Assembly: GCA_004794785.1 (NCBI GenBank)
Contig: SJOL01006394.1
Coordinates: 505,961 to 569,960, forward strand
Length of the DNA: 64,000 nt
DNA from: Opisthorchis felineus
Lineage: Eukaryota; Platyhelminthes; Trematoda; Opisthorchiida; Opisthorchiidae
Reading direction: 5' to 3'
Within the stretch, counting starts at the first letter, position 1. Every line of letters begins with the position of its first letter. Below are positions 35,144 to 47,210 of this stretch, piece by piece. The notes beneath the pieces were generated by a model, which was not told where the DNA came from, searched no databases, and saw only the letters and a list, made by a program, of their open reading frames with translations. Both the position numbers and the translations under genes were made by a program.

Positions 35144-36000
35144 AATCCAATATTTGGTTCTCCTTGAGTATTCCGGTTGAGATGTTGGTCCTTTGCCCGT
35201 AGAGGAGCGTAAATTGGATCCAGTTCGATGCACCGGTTGATCGAATCCGCCGTGAAGTACCATGCTTCCAGAAATTCTCTTCCGTGTCTCGTGTCTCCTC
35301 GTGCCAAAATTTTTGCGTTTTCCAGACTGAATTTGTGGCCTTCTTGGTCTTCGTGTATGGATATCAAGGATAGAGGGTCATGTCTCCTGACAGCCGCCTT
35401 GTGTTCCTTTATTCGTGTGCCTAATTTCCTCCCAGTTTGTCCAACGTAAAATTTGTTGCAGTTTCTGCAGTTGATCTGGTATATCACATTGTTACTCTTG
35501 GTTTTGTCTCGATTGTCCTTCGGTCTTGAGATTAGTTTCCTTAGGGTGGCATTCGGTTTGTGAGCGACGAGAATTCCTTTTTGAGCCAATAATCTGGTTG
35601 CGAGTTCCGATATATTCTTGATGTAAGGCAGAACTACCCGTCTGATGGCTTGTTGCTGCTGTTGCTGTTGTTGAGATGTCTTCTTTTTCAAGCTTCTCCT
35701 GATAAAATTCCTTGGATATCCGTTGTTCTGGAATACTCTGACTAGATGGCTTTCTTCCTTCTTCCGTAGTTCTGTGGTGCTGCAGTGTGTCTCCGCCCTC
35801 TTGAACAAGGTTTGGATGCATCTCTTCTTATGGTTTACAGTATGATTGCTGTTGTAGTTCAGTATTTGATCCGTATGTGTCTCTTTCCGGTATACGCAGG
35901 TTTCCAGAGTCCCATCCACCTTTCTGTTCATCAAAACGTCTAGGAATGGTAATCGATTGTTCTTCTCCAGTTCGATTGTAAACTTGATCTCTTCAAACAA
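34993..36000 (-). pseudogene. Penelope-like element protein, RT thumb plus GIY-YIG endonuclease (N-terminus missing)
   Basis: This is a 335-residue open frame without its own ATG. It starts inside the reverse transcriptase (LEKNNRLPFLDVLMNRKVDG, then VYRKETHTDQILNY), so the catalytic palm motifs are absent. A Lys- and Gln-rich linker (a run of eight Gln) leads to a Cys pair (NCRNCNK) and the GIY-YIG core FYVGQTGRKLGTRIKEHKAA, as in Penelope nucleases. The last 50 or so residues are encoded by the inverted arm and may not be part of the native protein. It is dead as a source of transcriptase but could still encode a nuclease fragment. Confidence 0.85.
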
Positions 36001-36005
36001 AGAAC

Positions 36006-36395
36006 AAACAAAGAAACAAAGAACTACTTGGAGTCGGATCAGTGAAGGTCACAAGCCGGAACTCGGAAGGGCCAAGGGCAAAGGTCACTCCAGCATCGAC
36101 CGGAATACGACGACAGGGGGTGCCATGCTCAAAGGTCACATGGGCACCGACGAATGAGGACACAAGATAACGGAGCAACCAATAGAACCGCTCGACCGAA
36201 CAACTAATCGCGGTCAAAGGTCAGCCCCAGCTAGCAGCACGTATATTAACACACACGCAACACTACTCAACGCACAACCACCAACCCACCGCTACGCACC
36301 ACTACGCTCCCCAATAACGCACTGATGATGTCACCTCGATTGGTGATGAAACGTTTGCAATCAAATTGCCCAGCTCAGCAAACAAGCCAACGACC
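36006..36395 (+). repeat. Inverted terminal arm, right, of the Penelope-like element
   Basis: It is a mirror copy of 34752-35143 about 860 bp away. An RNA crossing the whole element could fold into a hairpin with a stem of nearly 390 bp. Confidence 0.88.
36312..36368 (+). ncRNA. Hammerhead-like ribozyme motif, right arm
   Basis: CTGATGA lies at 36322-36328. Stem II is GTCACC/GGTGAT with loop TCGATT. GAA lies at 36348-36350, followed by palindromic ACGT (36351-36354) and T36355 at the cleavage position. Stem I is GCA (36319-36321) with TGC (36356-36358), and outer CAAT with ATTG. Stem III without a loop implies a dimer, as known for minimal hammerheads in Penelope-like elements. One extra base (T36329) sits between core and stem II, so activity is uncertain. 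Confidence 0.58.
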
Positions 36396-39300
36396 ATAAG
36401 AACATTGTGAAACAAACAAATTACGCCTGACAGTTTAAAAAGATTTTGAGGGAATCTGTTCTGAAAGATCCTTGTAAACATTTGATCCCATTGCCAGGTG
36501 TGGCTAAAAAGTGCCCGGACATTTTACCGGAGTTTTTCAAGTTGCTTGAACACCCACTCAGCTTTATTTTCAGAGAGGCTGATGGTGGGTTCTGCAACTA
36601 ACCATCCTCTGTTCTGTTCTGGCGATTCAGTAGTGTTACGGATGTATGAGAGCCTACGTTGCTTTAAGGTCAATGCACCTAGCCCGAAGTTGTAACTGCA
36701 AAGCAGTTTGGCTATTCCGCAGTCCAACTGTTACTTGAAGTTATACTGTAGAATTCACTGCATTTTGAAAGACTATTAAAATTCCCCTCATAGGCGAGGC
36801 TGTGATAAAACCTAAAAGCTAGCAGTTGGAGTCCCCAGGGATAAAGTTAATATCTGAACTGAAACATGGACGTTTAGCTTTGCCTTAGCCGAGTGCACAA
36901 AACTGTCGCGGTCAATGTTGAGAAGATTTAACCACTGGCTTGCCTGGATCCCAAGGATTGAAACCGAATCGTGGACTCTTGTGTCTATTTACTGAGTCGC
37001 TCCGTCGCCTTCAGTTTGCTTTGTACAAGGGTGGTCGCAATCGAGCACAGCAGCATTTGATGCATGGATTTTAATAGCATAAATAATTCCTACTGGAATA
37101 ATGTTAACGCAACAGTCGATGATACTGCGGATTTCTGCTTCGACGACTCGTGTTCATCTCAACGCATGGATGAATTCAAGTTATGTGCCTGCCCCAGTCA
37201 TGGAACTACGAACGCATTCTGTCTTTTAGACGATGAAGTAGCAGCGATAGTACCAATTAGACATCGTTCCCGTTTTCCATGAGTGACGAGATCTACTCGC
37301 ATTGTTACCGTACCTCGCAACATCTGACAAAATCGACTTTTTTAAACAAATCTCAAGCTTTTATGACACTCTGACTAAGTTATTCATTTTCTTCTGTTGT
37401 GCACTAGCTAAACCTTCCAATGCTTATCCAACAGCAACCTGACTCACCCCCAAGCCTCACAGCCACACAGCCACAATCTCATAATAATGTGCTCATAAAA
37501 TGACAGCCGATAGCCTTTCAAAAGTCTTGTTGCAACACCTTCATTCGAGATTCACGAGGATAATTCTCTACCCTATCCGGCTCATCCTATTGCATTTTGA
37601 TAAGTTAGGTGGCTCCGCTATGCATTTCAGCAATGATTTCCAAAGACATCCGGCCTCTTCAGTGAAAACGGAATCGTTTCGGGATTTCACTAAGTTTTCG
37701 CAGTTGCCTTGTCTATGAACATCATTCGTAAATATATTTGGTTTATACCTTGTTATGTCAGTAATTGTCCGCAATTCCTACTACCTGTCGGACAACCGGG
37801 ATTATTCCAACACTAAATAATTGGGATTATTAAATCACTCCCCACAACCTCTGAATCCAAAATATTGCGTTACATGTAAGAGTATTTTGCAAAGCACAAC
37901 TTTATTTTAGACACACCGTCATTCCACGAATTCCCTAAATAATAATATACTCCATTTGTCATGTTCATTATTCCAAATAATACCAGTGTAACCTCTGGTC
38001 AAAGTCCACAGGACAATCTCAAAATATGTGTTCTGAAAATAGCGGATCTCCGGACGCCCGATTGGGCGGTCTTGATAACAATCTTTGGCACATAGAGTAA
38101 ACAACGTTATCAAACAACTAATAGCATGGTGTATTAGTTCTACTGAAAGATTGTTATTCTGCCTATAAAATACTTTGCCCAGTGTGAATTAAAAACCTAA
38201 AGCAGAAGACTGTGTGACATTTTTGAAGTTAGTAAAATGATTTTATCACCATGGTGGGATAGCTTTCTTTTCAATTCACCATATTTCCCTGAGTTTCCAT
38301 TTCAGATGCCCATATGAAACCGAAATTTCGTGAAACAGTTCAACTCATATGCAAAGTGGTGAGTTGATATGCTCCTATGCAAAAACTTGGGTTTTCAAAC
38401 TCTCGGTGACTTGTGGTGTCACTGAGCACATGTTCTATGCGGCTCTTGTTTTGGGTTCATCTATCAGGAACACAATCAACAAGAACGCAGACTGAGACAA
38501 CGGTAGATATGAGCAGTACAAACTATTTGCACTTTTGTATGCGAATAAAATAGTTTAACGATCGGTTGACCAAAGCATGGTAGGAAACTTGGTTAGATAC
38601 TTAGTCAGCTTTGATAAGGGTAGTTAAAAATTCCCCGAATTGTCGTCTTGGTGCTTAACGCCACCTGACAGGAAAATCTGGTCATTAGGCTTACGGATTA
38701 GCACAACTAGTCCCTTTACCCAAGCACTGTCCAAAGTATCGGACAGACCATGAATTTCTCTCGCATGCAGATGTCTCTGCCGTCACAAGCACCTTCCGCT
38801 GTGGCACTAATGCCAAGTGGACGTGAACCGATTCCTGCTTTCTGAAGAAACGTGCCATCCAATCACCATTGATGCTGGGTAGCTCACTCACAACCGAATT
38901 GATCGATATACATGTACTAACAAAATCGCTGTCAAGTGGTCACGATTATTTTAAAATCTTGGTGGTGAAGCTGTTATTATGGTTTCCCTGTTTTGTTTTG
39001 TTCCAAAAAACATCGGATGACGCCACTGAAACTTGATCCTGCCTAATCACCTCACTAGAGCACAGCACCTTGGACATCCTGAAACAAATGTTCAAATATT
39101 CAGTAATGTGAAAATCCGGCCTTCTCCTGAGAGTATCAAGATTTTTGAATGTTGATTTTCCAACTTATAACGTCTAGCAATCATTTCCGAATGTCAGGTG
39201 GCTCATCCCACAAGTAGCATGCGTGGACAAATCGGCAGGTTCCAGTTTCGGTCAGCGAACTTGCGGCGATCAACTGATATACCACAGACGATCAGTGGGT

Positions 39301-39592
39301 TTGATTAGTCATTTAAGTTCTGAAATAGGCTTATGAGGTGGTTGGCCCAAAGCTGGTGCATCGCTAATGACAAGGTCTTCCTCGTAACTCAAATGAATGA
39401 GGTTCTGGTAGCAGTATGTTGGAATTACGTTGTGCTGCTGGTCAGAAATAACAGCGGAAATTTGGTTGACCATTTCCACTATACTAGGAAGGAGACGAAA
39501 TGACAGGGAGTTGTGTGCTGTCCAAATAATTTGGATATCAGACATGTTTAGTCATTGGTCAATTTACTTTTACAAACTATGTTAGTAGTTAG

Positions 39593-39716
39593 TTTGAATT
39601 GTACTCACGGGGCACCTATGTTGTTTCTTCCGAGAGCAACCGCATAGCGCAATTTGTTAGGTACCCAGAACAGCCAGAATATTACGCTGAGTGTTTTTTG
39701 TGGCAAGAACTATTCT
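39593..39716 (+). CDS. Predicted exon, large plus-strand gene
   Basis: The acceptor is ATGTTAGTAGTTAG. Phase 0 is open (FELYSRGTYVVSSESNRIAQ, then FVRYPEQPEYYAECFLWQEL) to ATTCT|gttagg in phase 1. This reading is better than the antisense frames at the same place. Confidence 0.5.
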
Positions 39717-39820
39717 GTTAGGCGTGTTTTTTCCAGATGAAGTCACGTTTACCGTTGGGCCATATATCTTGGTGCTTTTGACGTTGATGGACAACCTCCA
39801 CTTACTCTGAGATTTGTCAG

Positions 39821-39878
39821 TTCGATTTGTCTTCGTGTTGGGGAGACATCGGCATAGCTCCGTGTGCACAGCTTCTGG
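39821..39878 (+). CDS. Possible exon
   Basis: The acceptor is CTTACTCTGAGATTTGTCAG. Phase 0 reads FDLSSCWGDIGIAPCAQLL to TCTGG|gtgata. It does not match the phase of 39716, so either one end is wrong or an exon is missing. Confidence 0.38.
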
Positions 39879-40648
39879 GTGATAGGACCGTTGTCTGGTT
39901 GATTTGAAGGTGACAGAATGGTCAGCTGAATGTACGAGGTTAATGGAGACCTGAAAATTATGAAAGGTGGGAGCAGCGCCGTCAGCATATATTGTTATTC
40001 TAACGTCAATCTGTGCGCACAAGAACAATAATCTCAATGGACTAGTTACTTGCAAATCCATATCAGTTTCGACTTGGACAAGGTTCGAGCAGCTTCCCTG
40101 TCTAGAAACTAAATTAGCTCACTCAGCCTAGTCTTCAAGGAATTCGAAGTACTAGCATTTACGCAAAGACTTGCTTTCATAACTTCCTTTGGTCGTTGCG
40201 ATTTGGCTGATAATAGTCAAGCCGTCGACCATGACCATCTTATGAATCTTGTGTCTTATGTACGGCATCCGCGATGTCAGTCCCGCTCAGGCGGGTGAAA
40301 ACTGACGTCATCCCCGCGAGCAAAATAGACTGGATGATCATAGGTTTCGATGGCCCCAGTGCGCACTTGTTCACAGAATGACCTGAAATCAGACCGAAAG
40401 ATATACGCTTGTTGACAGTCATTTGTGTGATTCTCCGTTGGGCTACGCTATGCAACGGCCGTCTCTTTCAAATTTTCTGTATCCGGGTTGCTTTACATGG
40501 TAAGAATGGTGCACGGCGCCCATGTCCGGCGATCCTCACCTGGAGGGGACCAGATGTTTGCCTGGTATACTGGTCAGGACATACTTTGTTCGTGATTTTG
40601 ATAATCAACTTGGTGCAGTGCTTCTGTTTGATAAGATTTGTTTATCAG

Positions 40649-40786
40649 GCTGGTGAGAACTCTGAACAGCCCAATTTAGTTTACAAACGACGGTTTATTA
40701 TGCATTTGGTGTTCATTCGGGAAATAAGGCCGATGGATGTTGAAGAACTGTGCTTAGCTGAGAAGCTCCGGAGTTTTCGTCAATGA
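40649..40786 (+). CDS. Predicted exon, possibly 3'-terminal
   Basis: The acceptor is AAGATTTGTTTATCAG. Phase 0 is open for 45 codons (AGENSEQPNLVYKRRFIM, later MDVEELCLAEKLRSFRQ), ending in TGA at 40784-40786. No AATAAA is close, so it may instead splice at TTTTC|gtcaat. Confidence 0.55.
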   Translation, partial: AGENSEQPNLVYKRRFIMHLVFIREIRPMDVEELCLAEKLRSFRQ

Positions 40787-41700
40787 TTTCTCTAGTTTGC
40801 CTTTTCACCCCGCGTCTGCTGTCGACTGACACAAGGCAGATCCCAACGACGCGACTTTTGAATGAGCAGCTAGTGTTGTTTCCGTAAATAGCCGGATCAA
40901 TGACGAAGGAGCGGAAGCCGTTCATAAACTACTGTCAATAAGATTTGCAAACAAAGCAAAATTACGCCTTAAATCCTTGTAATGCAACTCCATCAGCGGA
41001 TCTAACCAACTTTAACACCCTCTTCTAATGTTGGTTATCAACTCTTCAGATGTATCCGAACGAACAACCAAGGATTAATTCTTACTTGTCAGCTAGCTGT
41101 GGAAAGTGCGCTTACCCCGAATTCATCTTGCAGAAAAATTAACAAACAGCTCTTTCGAAATGTTCATCTACTTTCCCGGAACCAGTCGGCAAAGGTGTTT
41201 ATCTGCCGCCAACAGCTTGAAACTTTTAAACAAAAATCCACGCGACTTATTTCCTCCACAAATAATTTTGGAGTTCCAGTACGGATGAAATGAAGTTTCC
41301 AAGGTCAAACCATCTCTTTCTTATCAAACATTGTCCTCGAATAGGCGTTTGTGTTGTTTATCCAGTTTGAACAGATTTAAAATATAGGTTGGTTTTTTGA
41401 CCTTGTACTGTGCTTTGCATCTGACCTCAGATTGCCGAGAGCTGCATGGCGGATCTGGCTTTTCTTCTATTTCGTTCGCGTCAGACGACTGTTTTTACAT
41501 GCCCCGTAAGTGAATTTCGTGTTTTCTGGTATAAAATTAGAGTTAACTTGTCGTCTTGGCTAGAGATTGATAAGTTCTAAGTGCGAGCAAATTGGTTGCC
41601 AGGCCGGAAAGATGAATGATACGCAGAAATGACACGCACAAAAGGAATTTCTAGACATTTGCAAAGTGCATAAAATACACCTAAGGACTTTTTCCCACAG

Positions 41701-41747
41701 AAACGGTCTGGAAAATACACATGGACTCATACTCATGTTTTTTATCG
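41701..41747 (+). CDS. Predicted exon, large plus-strand gene
   Basis: A strong acceptor (GGACTTTTTCCCACAG) and a strong donor (TTATCG|gtgagt) frame KRSGKYTWTHTHVFY, phase 0 to phase 2. Confidence 0.58.
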
Positions 41748-43132
41748 GTGAGTGACCAAATGAGTCCACATTTTCCTAGTGATTCAATTACGACTCGCAC
41801 TGGCAGCGACCGTCACTTTTTTGACAAGCGATTAGCATGTATATGGCCTAAAGTAAACTCATTACGCTTATCCCGGGATAGGCTGTCTGTATCAGTAAAA
41901 TGCGCTGCTACTGCCTTTTCCAGGATTATTAAGCGTGCCTAATCACTATTTTCCACTTCTCTTGTCACAAAAAGGGGATTCAGCAGAGGTTTTACTGAGC
42001 CTCGTGTTAACATCACCTTATTTCTAAACCACTTCCGGTCCGCATTAATGCCTAATTTGGCACTCAAGTAAGAAATAAGAGCATGGAAGACTCGGGAACA
42101 GGACTTATCATTGGGTGACCTAAAAGTACTGTTGCGACAGGGACAGTATTTCGATATGTTTAACATCGTTCTAACTGTTGCATGAGATGGTAAATGTGCA
42201 GTACACTGCAGATCACATCAACCAATAAATTCTGCTGCAATTTGTTTGAGTTGTTTGGTAGGACCATTGTAACCTGACGGATTCGCAGCTTGCCTCCGGA
42301 GTGCAGATAAATTAACGTGTATGGACCGGAATTGTTCCATCTCTTGTTTTAGCATACTAAACAAGCGCAGCCTGTGAGCATTTTTGGATGAATCCTGTCG
42401 ATCTTAAGTCTATATAAGTTAGGGGTGCTTAAAACTTGGAAATAATCTCATAGACCTCGGCTATATTCGTATTTGGTCCCGTTACGGAAATTCGACTAAG
42501 TTGGCTTTCATACGATATTAATTGCAGCGTGGTCGAAATGCAAAATTATTCTAAATCAACATGTCTTGGGACATGTTGGGACATTATGGGTAAGATTGGC
42601 AACTGAAGCTGATGTTCTCATCTAGTAGGTTTTTCAGCGACTCATTAATTCCCATTTTACATTGAAGAACATGCCTTTACATCTTTGGCAGATTAGCAAT
42701 TTTATGCTAGCATTAATACCAGCTCATTGTCACTGCTTTCTTCAGAAATGACTAATTACTGATGGGTCAACTATTTTTTATTCAAAATGCCCTTAACAAA
42801 AAGATGCGCCACAAAAAAAAATGGTAGTTATGAAGTGGTAACCTGAGTTTGGAAGCTGTCCCAGGCTTCCCAACCTGAACTCATGATCTCTGTCGTGCCA
42901 TTCTGGAGCCCTAAAAACTTTACTTGTACGGATGATGCACTTACAGCTGTGTTCCTAGGTTCCTACTGATGGATTACAACACTCTCCTCTGTGTGGATCG
43001 ATAAAATCATGAATAACTCCGGTCATTGCCTCTGTACTGTCGAGGCTGAACTAAACTGTGCTTCGGGATCTTTTCGCTCAAAACTTAAATGTTATTTTTT
43101 CCTGGAAACTGCGCTTTGTTTGACGTCCACAG

Positions 43133-43218
43133 ACGTGTTTAATTCATACTTTGAGAAGCACACACAAACACTCGCGACCACAAATTGTCATGCGTGTTTC
43201 GATCGGATCACTTCGTCA
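43133..43218 (+). CDS. Predicted exon before a 33-nt intron
   Basis: The acceptor is GTTTGACGTCCACAG. The two-base-lead frame reads VFNSYFEKHTQTLATTNCHA to TCGTCA|gttctc. The frame also runs through the putative intron, so splicing here is not certain. Confidence 0.5.
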
Positions 43219-43251
43219 GTTCTCACTACTTGCATGATATTACTGCTTCAG

Positions 43252-43293
43252 GCTACATCCGAGTGCTGTTTTTCATCGGCGATCCCTATAGAG
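43252..43293 (+). CDS. Predicted 42-nt exon
   Basis: The acceptor is ATGATATTACTGCTTCAG and the donor is ATAGAG|gttagt. Phase 0 (ATSECCFSSAIPIE) and the two-base-lead frame (YIRVLFFIGDPYR) are both open. Confidence 0.42.
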
Positions 43294-46200
43294 GTTAGTT
43301 CATATTTTTCAAGTATCCAAGTGCGTAAAATTTTGCTCAGAAATTTATTTACATGTGAACTAAGGTGAAAAACATTTTCATATATTCTTTGTTCCATATA
43401 TGTGAAATATTTCTGCTTAAATGACTTACATACGGACTAATTCGACTTTTTGTTTTTTGGATATTTGGCTGACTAAAATGGCCATCCTAGTGATTCCATT
43501 AGTAAGTTGTAAAAACCAGGAATTCCTGCAAGGACAAATGTGTAATACGTTACAGGGTGTCGCACTTTACAATATAGCCCATAGTGTGTGAAACTTTGAA
43601 ACGTTTTCGATTCCTCTCAACTGTTAAGCCATTACTCAATAATAAACGTTGCTGCGGAAAGATGGGTTCAAATGTTTGTTCACAATGACAGTTCCCACAT
43701 GAGGGGACTTTTGTCTTCGACAGATTAGGTCTAGTAACCTACAGGGTAAACAGTCCCTAAAAAATAGTGTTACGCTACCACAGTTTTATACTGACGTCAC
43801 AAGTACGTAATGGGTATCGGAAGTTGACAGCAAGATTTTCTGGTTTCTGACTTTTGGAATACGACGTGTCAGACAGCACGCGTAACCGGGTGCTTCAGGG
43901 GCATTAAATCGTAAGAAAAAGGCTATTAGCAGGAATAAAATACGAGTATGGGTGACTTTTTCTTGGTCTGCTCTGTACTTTAGGACTGCCAAGATCAAAG
44001 ATTATATGGGGTACCTGCTATCTAGTGACACAATGATACCTCGAAACCCTGCAGGGATTCGTCTTCGGACGTTAAGCAACAATCTTTGTGCTACGGATTC
44101 TGCATAATACTATGTGTGTGTTACATCAAGCGGAGGGCTTCCACCGAGGATGCCATTCCAGCAATGCTAACAAGCATACATTCTCCAAATTTCCGTATGC
44201 AAACGTACTATTGTTTAGCTTGAAGATCTTTTTTCTTGAGTGCTTGAGAATTCATCTGCCTAAAGAGTCTAAAACAGGGCTTAGTTGTATGCAGTGTTCG
44301 TGGGGTCGGATTGTTCCGACATTTCATGAGTGATTTAGTCCTTGCAGTTGAATTCCAGAGAATACAGATACTGCCTTAAGGAATTATACATGACGGCCCT
44401 CCGAAAAAAATTCAACGACCGGCACTATAAAGTTAGTTTAGCATACCCCCATATAGTGGTACTTTTCCAGCAGACACTGCAACATTGTTTGCTTTCTTTG
44501 TGCACACATTACCTTGCATTGTTGGACCCCAGTTGTTCACTTAGCGCTGTATAGCAAAAGCTCCGTCGAGAAAAAACAAGTCTATAGTTTTTTAGATGGT
44601 CACGCGCATCTACTGTGCTTGGTCTAGAGATTTCTTGGATTGAATATATGGAGAGCAGTTGGCCGTAGAAGCCTTCAGCATTAAACTGTTGACGTGAAGG
44701 CATTCCGAGATATAATAATGAACGTTAGGCGTGATGAGTAAAAAACAAGTGACCGTGTCTGATGTGACAAACACCTGACGTGAGGTTGGACTGTGTCGTC
44801 TTCTTATTGTATTCACAAGTGTGGACTAAAACATTTACAGTGTGACTGGCAAAAAAGCAGTAAAAAAGAATATATTTTTGAAAAAAGCAACTATTTTTGT
44901 CTTGTGAACAAATGGCCCACACGAATAACCTCTCCGTCCCTGACTGAACTTTTAAGGGTATCCCAATTAGTTGACTTTGGTTACGATATTATAATCGCTA
45001 TAGAAAAATATTAATCAAATGGACAAAACAAATCCTGTTTGAGATATGAAAGAGGAAAGCTAGAAATTTCTAGTTACAGCATTTTTGTTTCAGTAGAATT
45101 TGTGAGGTCTCGATTGAAATGGTATGTAAGAACAAAAACCTGTCTATACAGTTACTGTAACCTGAAAATTTCATCACAGTATAATAAATGCTACCTTAAA
45201 CTGCTCAAAATCATTTTTCAATCGTCTTTTTGAAGCTTGTGATGTCGACAATTTGACATTTTGCCAAAGTTTTCAGTACACAGTTGTATAATTCAGCATA
45301 ACTCTAGCAAGGTTTTGTAAAAATAATAAACGCCTGGCTTACCAGGCCCACTAGAATTCGCAAACCCTGGAAGAACCGATCGTTGTGAAATTGTTACTAG
45401 CATGCTGACTGCATCTACATGTTTTTTCCTAAGAAAAAGTACACTGCCAGAACCAGTGGCACTAAACCTGTTTGCCTTCTTCAGAAGACGCAGTGAAATC
45501 ATGTAAAATAACTTGCTTCCTTTAGAGTAGTGACGAAGTTCAGCAAGCTGTTTTGAAGCGATTAGTTTTCTTTCATTTGCTCCAAAGCCCGGACACTATG
45601 ACAAATGTGCTACCTTGCAGGATAAGGATGAAGTGTCGACTCCCATCAGATATTCAACTGTGACGTCGATTGACGACCAAACCGTTCGAACCTCCGGCGT
45701 GTTTTTCTTGATAGTACTTTTTTCAAGTTTGTCGTCAGTGTATCTTTACCTTACTTTGCTGGTTGGTTTACCACAACGGGTTTTATGATTACACAAATTA
45801 CTGCTTATCTAAGGCCAAAGTAATGAAATGCTTCTCATCTGGAAGAAATCAATGATAAAAACCTACTGGATGCAACTGAGCTCTCGTAAACTGGTTGGGG
45901 ATTAGCACGCTTTAGTGACAATGTTTTTCAGAAATTTCACAAATGGGCTGAATGTTTCGCTTTATTGCGTAAGTCTACATATATACATTTTATAATCGAG
46001 CTTGCCCTCTTCCGTCAACAAGATGACAGACATGCTGAAACAACTGTACCGCATTTAGGATAGTGGTCAATATCAGATTTCCTCCAGACACTGCAAGTTT
46101 AGTGTAAACTGCAGGCGTGGTTTTGAAGAACTAAATATTTTTGGACACCAATGAAACCGACTAATCTACTTGCCTTTTTCCTCTATAACTTCAGACCAAG

Positions 46201-46490
46201 GAACATCTGAAAAATCGAAACTTACTGGACGGTTCTGTTCAGTTCATCAGTGATCGTACCGAGGCAAGTCCCAACCACTAACGCATACATACGAGCTATG
46301 TCAATAAATGTTTTTGGTGCGCCTGACAAGGCAAAACTGGTGGATTATCACAGTATTCCTAGCTGCTTGTTCTAACTTTTTATGAAATACTTTTAAGTTG
46401 AGCTCCCTGAAATTCACTTTTTTTGGTTAGAAAGGTCTACTGGTCATCAGCATAATGTTTCCTCACTGCTCCCCATTTTGCCCATCACAG
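43294..46490 (+). other. Intronic stretch, little supported
   Basis: It holds several short frames (for example 44088-44333 and 44342-44554) without paired splice signals that I trust. The acceptor CATTTTGCCCATCACAG at 46490 opens a phase-0 frame (LETACECTFNTNK) whose donor is unclear. Confidence 0.3.
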
Positions 46491-46675
46491 CTCGAAACTG
46501 CTTGTGAATGTACCTTTAACACAAATAAATGTGACCTGTTGCCTTTACAAAAGATAACCAATCAGACGAAACCATTTTCAGGACTTTATTTCACTTGTTT
46601 CTTCGACATTATATATCTGCATACGCTTGTTGCTGATCTTTGCGGAAATATTTAGGATGGTTTACGCTTACATCA

Positions 46676-46870
46676 CTTTCGTTTGAACAGTCGTCCTCCT
46701 GTCCTAGTGCAATTATTCTGGTGAGTCCACACCAAACGGAGTAAACCACCAGACTCGAGTTTCTCTCTTATTAGAACTCGTCAGTGGAGCATATCCCTGG
46801 CCTTGCCGGGGTTTGAAGTGTGCACATCTGACTTGTTCCACCACTCCACTACTCCAGCAGGTTTCAAAAG
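46676..46870 (-). mobile_element. SINE-like repeat with tRNA-type promoter and hammerhead relic (inverted copy)
   Basis: On the minus strand a box-A-like TGGAGTAGTGG (46856-46846) and a box-B-like ACTTCAAACCC (46819-46809) precede a hammerhead-like segment (46796-46738): GGATATGC, CCA, CTGACGA, a stem II relic, GAAA, palindromic ACTCGAGT, C, TGG and TCC. The core U is changed to C, so it is probably inactive. This resembles the layout of schistosome Sm-alpha repeats. Confidence 0.68.
46738..46796 (-). ncRNA. Degenerate type-I hammerhead motif
   Basis: Core CTGACGA at 46784-46778 and GAAA at 46763-46760 are joined by an 8-base palindrome for stem III (46760-46753). CCA/TGG and GGA/TCC form a split stem I. 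The C in the core argues against activity. Confidence 0.58.
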
Positions 46871-46929
46871 TCTGTGGAGCTGCCTGACTGGGAAGTCCTG
46901 ACAGGCGGGCCAATCGGTCAACACAACCA

Positions 46930-47210
46930 GGCCACTCATTGGGTCTTCGCCGGAACCGTCAACCAATCATATCATTCAAGCGTGACCATGTTCGCCTGTT
47001 TAGACGTGATAATTCAGATGCGTCTAGCACACACTGGAGTAGTGGTAACACGCTCGCCTCGCATGCCAGACGCCCGAAGTTCCAACCGCAGCACGACCAA
47101 GGATATGCATTGCTGATGAACCAAACTCGAGTCCGATGGTTCCCCCCTTGGTGTGGACTCCATACAGTAATTGGAGGACGACTGTTCAAGCGAGTAATGT
47201 TGGCATGAAT
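46930..47210 (+). mobile_element. SINE-like repeat with tRNA-type promoter and hammerhead relic (direct copy)
   Basis: The same family as 46676-46870, in opposite orientation and head to head with it. Box A TGGAGTAGTGG lies at 47035-47045 and a box-B-like GTTCCAAC at 47079-47086. GGATATGC, CTGATGA (47113-47119) and ACTCGAGTC (47125-47133) follow, but stem II and GAA are lost by deletion. The 3' end carries GGAGGACGACTGTTCAAGCG. Its 5' limit is approximate. Confidence 0.68.

Larger units (their letters stand above)
34703..36406 (-). mobile_element. Penelope-like retroelement, 5'-truncated, flanked by inverted repeats
   Basis: A GIY-YIG-bearing frame (34993-36000, minus) sits between two long inverted arms (34752-35143 and 36006-36395). 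The word ATAAGAACATT occurs just outside both ends (34703-34713 and 36396-36406) and is a likely 11-bp target-site duplication. About 38 bp lie between the left duplication and the left arm, like the short tails known for this class. The arms are almost identical, pointing to a recent insertion. It lies in an intron of the plus-strand gene. Confidence 0.85.

Noticed and set aside
35957..36157. Plus-strand frame repeating the C-terminal tail of the Penelope-like ORF
   Set aside because: It is the inverted-arm copy of the same sequence, not a gene.
39309..40455. Apparent minus-strand multi-exon gene (frames at 39309-39545, 39657-40061 and 40240-40455, with a phase-matched intron)
   Set aside because: The plus strand of the same region gives better exons with stronger acceptors (39593, 39821 and 40649) that fit the surrounding plus-strand gene.
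47035..47086. A true tRNA gene
   Set aside because: Only promoter-box similarity remains. Acceptor, D and anticodon stems cannot be paired, so it is a tRNA-derived SINE head.
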